Assembly (NCBI GenBank): GCA_963969395.1
Contig: OZ017798.1
Span: 24,978,173-25,042,172 of the forward strand
DNA from: Pseudoscleropodium purum
Lineage: Eukaryota; Streptophyta; Bryopsida; Hypnales; Brachytheciaceae
DNA length: 64,000 nucleotides
Direction of reading: 5' to 3'
Positions 23,122 to 36,700 of this stretch are shown piece by piece (position 1 is the stretch's first letter; every line of letters begins with the position of its first letter). The notes under the pieces were generated by a model. The model was not told the DNA's origin. It made no database searches and saw only the letters and a program-made list of their open reading frames with translations. The position numbers and the translations under genes were made by a program.

Positions 23122-23525
23122 AGCTGACCCATTTCCAACTACTTAAGCAATTACGACATGTGGAGTGCAGATTTCTTGAGTGCAGAAATTTTCCCTTATA
23201 TAAAAATAGAGTTTCAAAGGATTACATAATCTTCCAGAATTATTTAACTCAAAATATAATTATTATGAATTTTTAGCCGAATTGTATTATACAACTTATA
23301 CTAGTCATATAGACTTTTCTATTTCCAACTATAGGTTGGTTGTAAATCAATCAAGGGTTGATTGAAATATTGAGAGCTTTGCAATTGATCATCATGTACC
23401 ACAACTACTTTGGGAACCACATCACAACTTCATGAAACTGAAGTAGCCTATAGGTTAGAAATGGGAAGGTGATTAGAAATGGATTGGCTTCCTTAATTTT
23501 GTTCTATAATAAAGGAATGTAGTTG
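23122..23525 (+). repeat. Carboxylesterase 3' flank, downstream copy of the direct repeat
   Basis: It starts within ten bases of the stop codon and so includes the probable 3' UTR. It matches 19103-19510 over about 400 bases. See the upstream copy for landmarks. Confidence 0.65.
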
Positions 23526-23915
23526 TATCATCATTTGATCCTAAAAGGATGGAAGTATGACCTATGTATGTATGTGTGTATATATATATTCAAAATTTTG
23601 TACAATCCAATTTGGTCAATTTTGACTTTTTGACTTACTTTTGTTTGAAAAATGTGAATGAATTTGAGAGGTTTTTTTCATTGTAAAAATTCAAAAATTG
23701 ATATTAAATTTGCCATTGATTGTAATCCAATTTTATTTAGTGAGAAAAAAACATTATTCATTTTCTAATGAATTCTCTTTTTCCAAAAGATGTGCCTTTT
23801 TTTGTTTTTTTCCTAGGAATTGATCACCCAAAATTGATATAATTGAAAAATCCAACTATTAATATTTTTTATAATTAATTACATACTAAATAAAGTATTC
23901 TTTATTTTTGTATGG
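23526..23915. other. AT-rich spacer with a (TG/TA) microsatellite
   Basis: A 'gtatgtatgtgtgtatatatata' type tract lies at about 23565-23590. Nothing else is recognised. Confidence 0.5.
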
Positions 23916-24514
23916 TTAACCCCTAAAGGTTAGAGACTATATTTTCACCAAAAATGTTCCAAAATTGCTATTTTTGATACAAGCATTAAATTTTAGATGA
24001 AAAACATTTTTGGACACATATGATTGTAGGATCTTGTAGTAAACTATTTTGAAAAGATGTGAAAAAAATTTCAGAATTTTCCACCATGTAGATTATAGAA
24101 TATTAACATTTGAAGTGACAAAAATTATTTTTTTGGCTCTATGAAAATATGGGCAGTTGTACTTCACAAGGTCACATTTTCATGAAAAAATGTCTAAAAT
24201 GATGGTTACTTTTTGGATTCATTCTTTAAGTTAAGTTGGCTATATGCTTAAAAAATTTTAGATCATTTGGAATTGTACAACATATTAGGAAAAAATAGTA
24301 AATAGAAAGAAGTACAAAGTGATTCAAAATACTAAATTGTTAAGAATTTAATTATGGAATTGAAAAATTACAATTCCAACAGTAGCTTTTGAATCATGTA
24401 GTCAAAAGTTATGAAAATTGTTGGGCCTTAAAGAAAACTAAAAACTCCATTTGTAGTGAGCTACCCAAAATTGTGATGTTGTCAAAAAATGCAGTTTGGA
24501 CCTTTAGGGGTTAA
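23916..24514 (-). mobile_element. TTAA-bounded miniature element, family A, copy 3 (599 bp)
   Basis: This is the cleanest short copy: left end TTAACCCCTAAAGG and right end CCTTTAGGGGTTAA are perfect 14-base inverted repeats. The interior matches the reverse complement of the copies at 6669 and 61418. There is no coding capacity. The flanking bases outside TTAA differ, so the duplication is TTAA alone. Confidence 0.9.
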
Positions 24515-24529
24515 AAGTGAAAATCTCAA

Positions 24530-25130
24530 GAACATCCATGTATAAAAAAAAATGTTAGAGTGGGACAACTTATTTACAAACACTATTGTCAACAAGTTAA
24601 TAGGCTTTGAGGGATTAATTTCAAAAAGATCACATGTTCAAATTTAAAACAATTGATGAATGCAATACATCCCAAGTATTCAATCAAATGCATTTTTTCA
24701 TCCATCAATTTTTTCAAAAAAATTTATCTTAGTTCTTTAATACTTGTACAATATATATTGTAAAGATTTAGCTTTGACAATATTCTATAATTCAAAGGGT
24801 ACTAATAAGTTTGGCTTCAAAAAATATTTGCTTTGCAAATTTTCTAAAATTTAAAAGGCACATTCAAAAATGAAATTTTACAGTTCAAAAAATGACCCTT
24901 CAAAAATGACTTAAATAGAAAAAGCAAAATAAAATCTTCAAAATCATTGATTAGAGCCTAACATTTCTAACTTAAAAGAAAACAAGACGTGTAGGCCCTA
25001 AAGAATCACTATCAAAATCATATATTAAAGAAAGTTGAATCTTTTATGAAAATTACATTTTTTTATTAATAGTCTTTATTTCTAAAATATTGAAAATAAC
25101 TATACAAGTATAACATTGTAGACTATTTTT
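24530..25130. repeat. Dispersed repeat B, copy 2
   Basis: This aligns with 32390-32700 in order, including 'tttttcatccatcaatttt' (about 24696 and 32468), 'ctttaatacttgtacaat' (24734), with a similar word at 32511, and 'ctataattcaaaggg' (24785), with a similar word at 32559. Ends are undefined and there is no open frame of note. Confidence 0.5.
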
Positions 25131-25377
25131 TGACTATTTGTAATGAATGCTTAATGTTTAGATCTTTGGAAGTAAGGTGGAATGTCTGTAATGTCTTTTT
25201 ATAGGTAGCTGAAGGTCAAAGTATTGATTATCTATAGCATATGTTTAGTTATAGAATCCTTCATTCTTGTAATTAAAATTTGTGTGTATTGAAAGGATAG
25301 ATCTTTTCAATTATCATAGTGTAAATTGAACTTTACTTTGAATTAATAAGCTTGAAGTGATGATGATTCATTGGCAA

Positions 25378-25697
25378 AGACTTGAAGAATGAATTCAAAG
25401 AATAACTTCCATTTGAGACATTTTTTCATACAAATGTGACCTTATAAAGTGCAACTATCCGGATTTTCTCAAGACCAAAAAGGGTTTTTGCTACTTCAAA
25501 TGCTAATATCTTGTAATTTATATAGCAAAAATTTCCAAAAAATTTTGCACATCTTTTCAAACTAGCATAATATAAAATCCTACAATTATATGTGTCCGAA
25601 AATGTTTTTTTTTCTAAAATTTGGTATTTGTACCAGAAATGATAATTTGGGAGCAATTTGGGTGAAAACATACATAGTCAAAATCATTTAGGGATTA
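25378..25697 (+). mobile_element. Family A miniature element, 5'-truncated copy 4
   Basis: It begins at the word 'gacttgaagaatgaattcaaag', also found at about 7279, and runs to the right end CATTTAGGGATTAA (about 25684-25697). Only the right third of the family-A element is present. The minus-strand open frame inside it (25426-25671) is incidental. Confidence 0.65.
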
Positions 25698-26929
25698 AAA
25701 TATTGATTGTCCTTAGTATAAGTTTAGTTGTAGAATCTTTCATTTCTTGAATTAAAATTTGTGCATGTTTGTAGGATAGATACTTCCAATCATTAGTGTG
25801 TAATTTGAATGTTATTTTAAAATTGGTAAGCTTGAAATGATGATGGATCACCAAAAAGTATTAGCTTTAATATCTTCACATCAAGTAAAGTCTAATAGAA
25901 ATATAGAATGTGTTTATTTTTTATGGATAAAAGTTTTTGATGTATTTAATAATTTATTAGCATGAAAACCATGCTTTTCTTTAAATTTTGAAAAGATGGC
26001 TCAATAATCTTTTCTTACAAGAGGAGCAATTTGGATTTATTATGTACAATGTGAATTTGAAAAGAAATGGTTGAATATTTCTCTTTTGCATTTCTAAATG
26101 TAGATTCAATATGCTTGTTATATATAAGCTTACCATCTCCATCAATATTTGGTCCATTACTAGGAGATTTACTTAGTAGAAGTAAAGTCTAAATCGCACA
26201 TGGGCAACAAAAACAACAACACGAGGCTTATTAGTAGCACACATCAATAGTTGTACCATTTGCTGCCACCCACAATTAGTGTGACAAAGTAGTAATGCGG
26301 CAAGCGAATTCATTATTTTCATTTGCCTCTTTGATTGGTGACACTACTAGATTTATTTATTTATTTATTTTGGATGTGTGTGTGATTTGAAGGAATGTAC
26401 GACGAGGGTTAGAATGGTGAAGTCACTGGACGGGATCTGGTTCTTTTGGCTATGGAGGAAGGCTTGTTGTTGTTGCCTTGGTGAGTATTCGATAGACAAT
26501 GTCTTTTTTATTTTGTTTTTTATTTGCTGGTTAGGAGAGTAGTGTATGGTTTTTTAGGATGAACCAACTATGAGAGGGATGGTGATATTGTGAATTGAAA
26601 CTATTGTTATTTTGATCTAAATAATTTGTGACATTGAGGATCCTTCGTTGAGGTGTATTTGTATTTTGGAGGATAGTAGTCTAGGTCAACATTATGTTCA
26701 TTTGAAGTATTTGATGAGATTTTCATGGGAAGTTCAGAAGTGCAGATGGCATGTAATTTGATCTATCCAACATCTTCTTTGACGATCAATGAACTAAATT
26801 GAAAAAAGAACTACATACGTGAGTGCGTGTTCTCTTTTTGTCTTGCATCACTTTTGTAATCTTGCCTTGAAGAAGTTCAAAGAATGGTAGCTATATTGGT
26901 TTTATTTATTATCTTAGACTGAAATCAGA
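25698..26929. other. AT-rich DNA, no gene recognised
   Basis: An (ATTT)n tract lies at about 26348-26368. No open frame with a recognisable domain, RNA gene or element terminus was found. Confidence 0.5.
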
Positions 26930-27066
26930 TTTTGATGCTAAAACTAGAATTCAAAAAGAACTTCTTTTCAAAAATATAAATTACTACTAGAAATTTGGTT
27001 AGGTTGCATTTAACTTCAAAGTATTGTCGACACTAAAATTTGGTATTTTGTGCATTTAGGGGAAAA
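26930..27066 (-). mobile_element. Fragment of family C miniature element, inverted
   Basis: The reverse complement starts CCCCTAAATGC and then follows 16482-16620 of the family-C element in order, including 'actttgaagttaaat' and 'aacctaaccaaat'. The TTAA at its outer end has decayed and the rest of the element is missing. Confidence 0.65.
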
Positions 27067-30000
27067 ATTCCATTTTACATTACATCTTTTGATTTTTATA
27101 ATTTAAAAAATTTAGACTACCATTAGATAGTCTTTAGAGGATTAATTTTAAATCTTTTGAATTTTGAATTTTAAGTTTTGAATTTGTAAATTTACAATTG
27201 TAATTTCATCTCAAATTGAGGTCCATTGCGAATTATCTTGAGTTCATGTCATTATAATCACCATGCGGCCATCCACAACCTCTGTAATACTACTAAAGCA
27301 TCGTCAAGCTTAAGATGCTTAGAATGTCCCGACAAGTTGATCCAAAACAAAAAAATTTCATAAAAAACACACACCAAAATTTTTCTGAAAGAAGTGTACA
27401 CCAAAATCCTCTACAACAAAATTCTTATACTATGAGAACTTCAATTAGAATGAAGCGCACACTCTCTTTCTTGTTCGGACTATTTCATTTTCAACCAATT
27501 ATGGATTGATTTTGATATATCAATGCAATTAAATGGACAATGTTGTCAAGAAAAAATCACATAAAGAACTTCACCTTGATTAATTCCTGTAATGGACATT
27601 GATTGAGGCAATGTGTGCTTAAGTAGTTGATCTTTTGATAATAAACTTAATGATCTCTATTTTTGGCTTCTTATTACTTGGAGGATATGGATGCTTCGAT
27701 CTGCTTAGGTTTGCAACGCTTGATGCCTTACAAATCACATGTTTGGTTGTCACCTAGCATTAGAGTAATAAGACTAGTATTGTCGATCATGGGGGCTTTC
27801 TTCGCTGTGGCAAACCCACTTCTTGGATCACTTATTTACCCATGTTTGATGTGACCTTGAAGATGAGGTAAGGAGAATGCAACTTAGCTTGTAAATCATG
27901 AATCATGTCCATGGACGTAAGAGAAGTATCATTTGTGTTCATTTGTTTTTGCTTGAGCTCCTCCTTGAAATGTTTTTGCTATTACGACTACTCATTCTTG
28001 CCAGATTTCTTCTTGTGGAACTTGTGAGAGAATTTCCAAAATGCCTCTTTTGGAGTCATCTATATATTATACATGCACATCAAGCATACACAACAACCAT
28101 TGATCCATCAGACAAACGTAACTTACAATAGATTGACATAAACATATTTCCACAAAGACCTTACTATAACTGATATATACTAGATTTGAGCTCAATGTTG
28201 TTTGCCTCCAACTGGAGATGTCGAGCCCTCATTTCATTCTCTAAATTGGCAAATTAAGATAGTGATTATTAGTAGATGCAAGACATCACAAGAAAATGTT
28301 ACTATAGCTAGGTAAATTTGAGGACAACTGTAGCAATGACGACCTCACCTGCCATTGCTAGAGGAATGGCCAAGTGAGGGCCTCTTTGCCCGACCTCTCT
28401 ATCTAGGTTGCGATTGACATCTATTCCACCTAATAATTGGAATTTTGAAAAATAAAAAATAAAACCTCCTATAATGTAAATTTTGCCTTTTCCAACAAAA
28501 TTCAAGGAATTCTAGTATAAGAGGTTAATCCTAAGGAAATGTCAATAAGTCTAACATTTATGTGACTAAGATCACATGTAATTGAAAATATAGAAAAAAA
28601 ATTAAAAAAATAAAAACTTATAGATATATAAGTTTTTATTTTTAGTAACTACAATGCAAGTTTTCACTCTTATTCCTGGAAATTGAATTTGGTGGACAGT
28701 CCTTTACCAAATGTATGCAAACATGATGAATGTAGTCCCTGTCCTATATAGTGTTTTAAAGGAAGTCAAATAATTTGATCAAATAATTTAGGTTTGGTCA
28801 AATCATCTGATGCAATGCATGATTTAAACCTAATCATATCAAGATAATATTTAAAAATAGTATACATAATTCTTTAATTATATATTTTTATATTTTGATT
28901 AAATATTCCGGTCAATCTATCACTATTGCAATTCATACAGATATGCATTGCATGTTTGTAATCTACGTCAAATAATCTTCAATTATGCAAAAGTATGTAG
29001 GTAAAGTTTCATACCCTATTGGTCAAATCTTTTCTCTCTTTCTCCTTCTGTTTTTAAGTCAAATAATCCATATCCTACATTATTAGTATTTTACATATAC
29101 ATTTATATGTTTTATAATGTTTGTATTTTACAATGATGATTTCAAAAACTATAAAAATATTACCTAAAAACTAAAACCTTAAATTTTAAATTTGAGACTA
29201 TAATTTGCAAACTTAAAACAAAAACAAACAAAAACAAAAACACAAAGAAACCTACCTATAACCAAGGAGGAGGCCCTATGGCTAAGAAATTAGCTTCAAA
29301 ACATTGAAATTTATAAATAAAAAGTCAAAAGACCTATATTTGTGCACTAAGGGATCTAAAACTGTGGATCAAACCCCTATGGCCATGGTGCCGTCCCTTA
29401 TAGCCATAGAATCCCTAAATTCATCGCTGGGAAGCTTGTTGCCTCCAATACTACGACTTGCTCCGATTCTTCATTGATTTCGACTAAATTTGATGTTTTT
29501 GCTTTCAATTTCTCGTTGCACACATTACAAAAAGGTTCAATTGATTGTCATGATTCAATGGCATTCAAATTCTTAATGAAAGAATCAAAATTTGAAGACA
29601 ACCAAAAACTACTGCATCGTCATGAACCATGGTTGAATTTGTACCAATTTCAACTTAGATTTCTTCTTGAGCAATCTCATTCTTTTGATCACTCCCTCCT
29701 CCAACACTCACAAGCTTTGATCTTTAATTTTCCAATCAGTTGGTTGCTTGCTTGAAGATCAAAACTCTATTGATTAGATTCATCTTGAGAATTCCAAAAT
29801 TCAATCTTTTCTCAAAATTTCCAAAATTGGCTGCAAAGATCTCAAATTGCTGCAATTTTCACACTTAGGGTCAATTCCAATTCGCAAATTGGCTCAAGGA
29901 ATTTGATTCAACAATCATCCAATTATTTCGTCAATCAGACTCCTTCCATATTTGTTGAAAAATTGGATTTTTGAATTCCAATCTTGTAACCTCACACTTC

Positions 30001-32389
30001 TCCAACTTGCACAAGCAAAGGTAAATTGAGATCTACAACCAAAAACACCTAATTCCAAGTTTTGATTTATTCAAAAAAATCCCAAATTTCACACGTTGCC
30101 AAGGATTGCTTAGCCTCTAGCGAATTGCTCCGATATTCTTCATTTGGTAATAAATTGCATTTTTAAAAAAAAATTTATTCTCAATCGTGCTCAAATCCAA
30201 TTTCAATCACTGAAGATGATCGTCTAGATTGAATTTCTTTAGATTGGTCCTTCAATTCTTATAGTGCTCAAATTCCTCCGAGATTCTCAAATCATTTCAT
30301 TTTAGGATTCAATTTCCTATGCTCACACAGTTTTTAATTAGGCAGTCCACTGTTCATTTACAAACCAAACACAATTCCGATTGAACACATACTTTCCACA
30401 CCAGTACTAACAAACCACATTTCAATCACAATGCACTTAGCTTTACTTCAAATTTCACACAAACCCTAACTATAAGGCTCATAAAACACATTGATAGAAG
30501 AATGAGCACAAAAATATAAATATATATTAATATCTTACTTGAATGGGAGGCAAACAATGATGCCAACATTTTTGTAATTTTTAAAAAACTATTTACAAGG
30601 TAGAAGACACCCTTTCACAAAAAGGTGCGTCCCCTTATTTTTACTATTTACTATTTTTTTTTTTTTTTTTTTTACTTTTTAATAAAATTTCCTACCCTAA
30701 TGTAAGGTCTCCCTTATCCTTTTAATTGTTAATTAACCTATTACTCTATTTATTCTTAATTTTTAATAATAATTGTTTGTAAAAGTTTTGTAAAAAGGTA
30801 AAGTAGTGATTTTCTAAAAAAAATCTAACTCACCCCCTCAAAAGATTAATTAACCCTAGGCCCATTTGTAAACCCTACACGACATCATGTGCCAAACTTT
30901 TGTAGCTACGAGTCTAACGACGCTGCACTACAGGCCTAAATCGTACTCGCTTTGCTCTTTAGGGTTTAGGTGCTTCATAATGAATTTCATCTCAGAGGCA
31001 TAGGGGCACTCGACCATTCCTCTAGCACTATAGGCGAGGTCGTCGCCGCTATTGGCTACCCATAAATCTATACTCATTAGAAGTATGGTCTACATCACCA
31101 TTATAAAAAGTCATGTGGCTACTTCAAGTCGGGGCTATCTTCCATCTTCAATCTACTTCGAAAGGTCAAGATGCTCTCGAGTTTGATTTGTGTCTAGCTC
31201 CTAAAAGGCTCAAATACATGCACAAAGTTTTTTGATGTAGTCCATCATTTGTTTGCTCTTCCCCTATTCTAGTGAGGGGTTCAAACACAGACATAACATC
31301 AAACTTTCAGACAATACTTGAGTAAAATTCAAATAGAGACTGCATCCAAAGCTATGATGGTGTTGTTTGAGCCATTGAAAGTGAGAATTCCTCAAGCAGC
31401 CTGAGCACTGTAATCAATGTACTTTATGAATCTTTCTAGCATATCTTCAGGTCAAATCAAGTCCACCAATAGAGTTACAACCGCACTTCGGTCTCAACAA
31501 TTCCAAAAGAAAGAGAGAGGTTCAACTCTTTTGTTAGTGAAGTGTAGAATTAACTAATGGCATCTGTATTTCTAGATTGAATGATGTCCTAAATATTTCT
31601 ACTAAATTCTATCTCAAGTTACAAATTTGAGTAGAAAAATAATTGATTTCAAGGTGCTTAATAGGCCTTACAAAATTCATCAGCTTACAAAGGTCACAAC
31701 CCGTTGCGAAATGAGTCGATAATGTATAGTGAAAGTGTTGCAAAACTATTATTAAGTTGTGATTAATTCAATATAAAAGTATTGGACACTGAATCCATGC
31801 TATTATATTTCTAAATTGTTGCAAACTCTAAACCATTGCAAACATAGTGCAATACTTTATATTAGACTATTGCAAAGTCATTGAAATAAAATTTATGGGA
31901 ATTGCAAAACCATTGCAAAAAGTATTGCAAACTCTACATTCTCTTGTAGTGATGGATCATCAAACCGCAGTATTGCATGAATATACATAATGCACATGAT
32001 TCATGGTCACCAAATCTAGTAAAAAAACTCATGCAGATCAAAATTTGTCCAAAGTAGCAAGCGATTTCACCTCCGCAGGAATGTTCCCCTCATGTTCCGC
32101 TCACGACCTTTGAGAGAACGCCAAAGTTCCCTACATTGGGAGTGTAATCATATTTTATAGGCCCCATAAAAAATCTTTCAGAAACTACAAACATTCAATC
32201 TATAATTCTCGGTTTTAAATATTATTGAAAAATATTGACTTGTGTATTAGTTGATCAACTGTATGGATATATATGATCTATGGATTATATTTTATACTAT
32301 TGTTTGAGAGTCATCATTAAAGTATTCTTCTAAGTTGCATTTTATAATCTATCTTCACAATTTCATAAATCTAAACTACCCTTGGTTTT
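27067..32389. other. Gene-poor AT-rich DNA
   Basis: About 5.3 kb without a recognisable gene. It contains (AAAAAC)n at about 29215-29250, a 20-T run at 30654-30673, and many degenerate short words. Open frames (27315-27509, 27663-27854, 27898-28131, 29474-29755) are short and show no domain. A single CACTA-like end (CTCTTGTAGTG) occurs at about 31944-31954 without a partner. It probably consists of old, unrecognisable transposon debris. Confidence 0.45.
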
Positions 32390-33240
32390 TTAGAGGTTAA
32401 AGATTAGACATTTAAAATTTGAACAACGAATGAATGCAAGTACATCTTAAGCTCTCAAAAATGAGTTTTTTTCATCCATCAATTTTGGATAGATTTTTGT
32501 ATTATTTCTTTAACATTTGTACAATACAAATTCTAAAACCTTTAATTTGCAAATTTTCTATAATTCAAAGGTCACTAGTAGGTCTAGCCTCAAAATATAA
32601 CTTCTTAAGTTCAAAAAATGAACCCTTTCATAAACAACTTGAATAAAAAATAAATAAAAAATCTTGAGAAAATTATAAATATTCAATCTACAATCAATTT
32701 TAGAAGGAATATTCAAATTTAGGCTTTAAATTTAATTGAAAAATGGCTATTGAATAAGCACCACAATATTTTGAAGGAAAGGTAGAAGTAAAATGAATTA
32801 AAAAATGCCATCATATATTCCTACATATTTTGTAATATTCATCTAGTATACTCCCCATTTTTAAGTGGATAAAACAAATGTTTTGTAAAACCTACTATGC
32901 ATAAAATAAAATTGTATCAATTATAATGTATATTAGAATAATCTTGGATTTTAAAAAAGGATTGAAGGTTTGAATAAGAATAATATTTGTAGTTTAAATT
33001 TGATATCATTTTTTAAGAAGTGAATACAAATGAAAAGTACAGAATCATATTGTGTAATTAGGATTCTAAGAAATGAAAGTTGCAATTGAAACAATTCATT
33101 ATTTTTTTTCAGGATTTTTTCAAGATACAAAATAAATTGAAACGACATTTTCTTTAGCTTCACTTTTTAGTTGCAGTTAAAAAAAAAGTAGATATTATGA
33201 AAGTTTTAATCAAGTTACCTTGATTATTGATGAAAACAGT
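32390..33240. repeat. Dispersed repeat B, copy 3
   Basis: Its first part aligns with 24630-24900 and its last part with about 1150-1450, so it links the two other copies into one longer repeat. It ends about 100 bases before the citrate synthase duplication unit begins. The class is unknown. Confidence 0.5.
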
Positions 33241-33346
33241 ACAACATAGTAATATTTTTGCTTACACTATTTTAAATACATCTCAAATAGTGTGAGTCCG
33301 CTAAATTCGTGTCATAGGCACAAATAGGATAAAAATCAGAGTACAA

Positions 33347-33727
33347 ATACGTCCGTCGGACATAAAATAGTGTGGGTTTGAAATAATGTTACCACCTCCA
33401 GAATCAGCTCACTCACTGCTTCACCACCTGCGCATTCTTGCATTCTCACGAACTGAACTTGCGCTGTGGTGGAATCTCCTTCAAGCTCCCGATCGAGCGT
33501 CGCCTGCTCCTCCGCACACCATCGCCACAATGCCGCGGGTGAGGGATCCATCGAATTTAGCCACCTCGCTGTCTTGAACATTTTCGACGCGATCGTTTCT
33601 TGTTTTTAAATTTTTTGGGGGGAGGGTGGGGTTTGAATTCTGCATTTCTCGTGCACAAATTGGTGTTTCGTTTCAGAGTTTGCATGTTTTGGGGGATGGT
33701 AGAGGCTCCTCTTGACATGGCGAAGGG
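33347..33727 (+). promoter_or_regulatory. 5' flank and leader of citrate synthase copy 1
   Basis: Similarity to the second copy starts about here (49850 there) and marks the left edge of the duplicated unit. It contains an ATG at 33530 followed two codons later by CGG/GTGAGG, a strong 5' splice site. That could be a short alternative first exon (see findings). A TTTTTTGGGGGGAGGG word near 33607 is shared by both copies. The transcription start is not known. Confidence 0.5.
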
Positions 33728-36700
33728 ATGGCGGTGTTTGTGCAGGCGGTGAAGTTGCTGCTGGATCAGCTGAAGCCATCGCACTCTGCGCGATGGGCTC
33801 GATTCTATCAAGCCTCCTCGGCCGCTTCCAACACGGTATGGATGCATTAACTTTTTTTCTCTTCCTGGTTCCTGCTCTAGTGGAGCATGTACTCCTGGGG
33901 TTAGATTTGGTCATTTCTAATTGAATTAAAAGAATTCTGTGTTTGTGATTATTAAACTAAAGTCGCGATCATATAATCCATGCTACACCGGAATTCTTAT
34001 TAGTTATGGGTGAACAATATGGCTACTCTGCACTGTTCTGTGCCTGTCCTAAAGTGATATGGTCTTCTTTTAAATGATAGATCATCTGACTGTCACTTGT
34101 GAAAATGTGGGCTCGGAAACACAATTATGGAATACTTAGGTTGCGATGAGGTTATGATGGAGAGGCCTCCATATGATCATAGGGAAGTCTGAAAGATTTT
34201 CTTAACTTTCTCTAAAAGTTCTTGAAGATTGTTTACTTTTATTGAAAACCTTGTTTCACTACACTTAACCCTCTCTAATTGCGCACCCTGTATGTGCCTA
34301 TCCTCTGTGATCTCTCATTTTGACAAATCTGATTGGACAACTTCCACTTGTCAAGTTTTGAACACATGTGAGAGTGCACTTAGAGGTTTATTTCCCCCTT
34401 AAGTGCAATTAGGGATGGTTGAGTGCACACTAATAATGATATTGTGTGTTCGTCATCCAATAGAAGTACTTAACCTACTGAGAAATTCTATCTGTAGGCC
34501 AATCGAGGTTGTGAGGTTCAATACTCTAGGCTCAATTTGCAAAGATTAGGTTTGGACAAGGTTGTGGTGGGTGGAGTATTCCTTACAGAATGGTAATTTT
34601 ATGTGGGTTCTTTGATGTGCAGGATCTGCGGGCTAAGATTGCAGAAATGGTCCCAGAGGAGAGGGTAAGTGTGCTTTACATGTGACCCATTTCCTAATGG
34701 ACCTTCGGACACATTTCTCACTCCATATATCATTCCTGAGCTCAGGGATTTCTTCCCTTAATCTGCTGTCCCACCTCACCTGAGGATGAATATGCTCCTC
34801 TCTATATATTGGAGGGATGCAATTAAAGTGTTCATTAACACCTCACTAGCAAGGCCCTTATTTTTGTGGCACCCTGCTAGAATCGGTTTACAATCATATG
34901 CATGCCAATTTCTGATAATAGTAAGATGGATGCAAATTGATGGCATCAACCAATGACGTTCTACTTATTTGCGTAGCCTATGCTTTTACTTGATTTAAAG
35001 TTTTCAGAAAGATTTCCTTAATGTAACCTGTCATGGTTGTACAAATTCAGGAAAGACTGAAGGCAATCAAGAGCAAGTATGGAAACGTTTCGCTAGGAGA
35101 GACTACGGTTGACATGGTAAGAGAATCTGAACACTTTTCAGGTCGTGTAGTGAAATACGTGTTGATAAACTAAGATTCTATAGAGCACGGTTCTCTAAGT
35201 TATTAGATCGTTTTAGAAACTTGTAGGCAAATTCAATCAGGGAGGTCTCTTTCTGGTCACAATGATCTTATGGAAGTCTCTCCATGTATCATGGGAAAGA
35301 TTCCCTTCAAGATGTCATCTAAAATTTCCTGGAACACTCTAATTTTATTGAAACCGTGATTAGTGATTTCACCTTTGGCATGTTCCCTTGTAGCGTTGGT
35401 ACTGTATGATGTTTCTCATTGGATGTTGCTGCTCTGAATGGTGCTTATTAGGCCATCGGTGGAATGCGCGGAATCAAGGGCATGCTCTGGGAGACATCCT
35501 TGCTCGACCCTGAGGAGGTAACAGCAATTCGTTTGTGGAAATGTAATGTATTGTGATAGTTTTACATTTTGTACTTGGTTGTTAAGCATCATATATATAT
35601 TGGTTTAGTGTGGAATGAACGTGGAATTTGAATGTGTATTGTTTTGCAATGCAGGGAATTCGCTTTCGAGGCATGTCCATCCCCGAATGTCAAAAGAAAC
35701 TTCCCGGCGCTAAAGTTGGTGGCGAACCCCTGCCTGAAGGTTTTCTGTGGCTGCTTGCAACTGGAGAGGTGAATTTTTGAAGGCCATTTTGGTTCGGTTT
35801 TTTGGTGCTGATTTTTGGACCGCCTTTTTGTCTCCATTTGGGATGTTGGTGTAAGATTACTTTGAGTGCAGATTCCAAGCAATGAGCAAGTGCAAGCATT
35901 GTCTGAGGATTTGCGATCTCGTTCCAAAGTTCCAGGTACGTGGCAATGACAGCGATGGTGTGTTTTTTTCGTGTGTGTTTTGATTGTTGGTCCTGTAGCC
36001 CCGCCTGTAGCGCTGCTGTTGACAAGTACCAGCCATCCATTCCAACGGTTAGCTGGGAATTCCTCTGGAGTTGTATGTTATGCTCCGTTGTCCTTTCTTT
36101 TGAGGTCGTAGTTTCCGGGAACTGCACTTTTGCATTTCAAATTCTCTTCTGTTGCACTGACCTTGAGTCTGTACTTGGTGATGCAGGGCATGTGTTTGAT
36201 GTCATCAACGCACTTCCCAAGACTGCTCATCCGATGACTCAGTTGACTGCCGGCATCATGGCCCTTCAGGTGAGTCTGCGACGCGAATCTGTTTCCTCTC
36301 TTTCACCATGTGAAAGTATGACTCCTATGTGGATTTTTCCTGGCGTAAGTAACCCTTACGGGCCCTTGAGGTAGACCAGACTTCCTATTTGTTTGTAGAA
36401 TGCAACGTAGGAGAGGAAACTTGGTGACAACTGTCAAACAAAAGCTGTATACTATAATCTATGAATCATATCCATTCAGTTGGATTTGTTATTGCACTAA
36501 CCGATAGGTATTGATGTAATATGAAACCAAAATTCAGAACTCCCAAATCCGATTGTGAAATCAATGTAAGTGTTTTTCACAATGTTTTGGTGTGATAATT
36601 TTATAATGTATAAGTTCTAATCATGGGTTTTTTTTAAATATCTACGTTACTTATTTAATGAAGGGCCATTTTTTGAGCTGAGAGTTATATTTAGAGATGA

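Noticed and set aside
31930..31954. CTCTTGTAGTG, resembling the end of a CACTA element
   Set aside because: No matching inverted end or 3-bp duplication was found upstream, so a single chance terminus cannot be excluded.
35589..36127. Minus-strand open frames of 112 and 145 aa, repeated at 52409-52947
   Set aside because: They overlap citrate synthase exons and introns in antisense. Their repetition only reflects the gene duplication.
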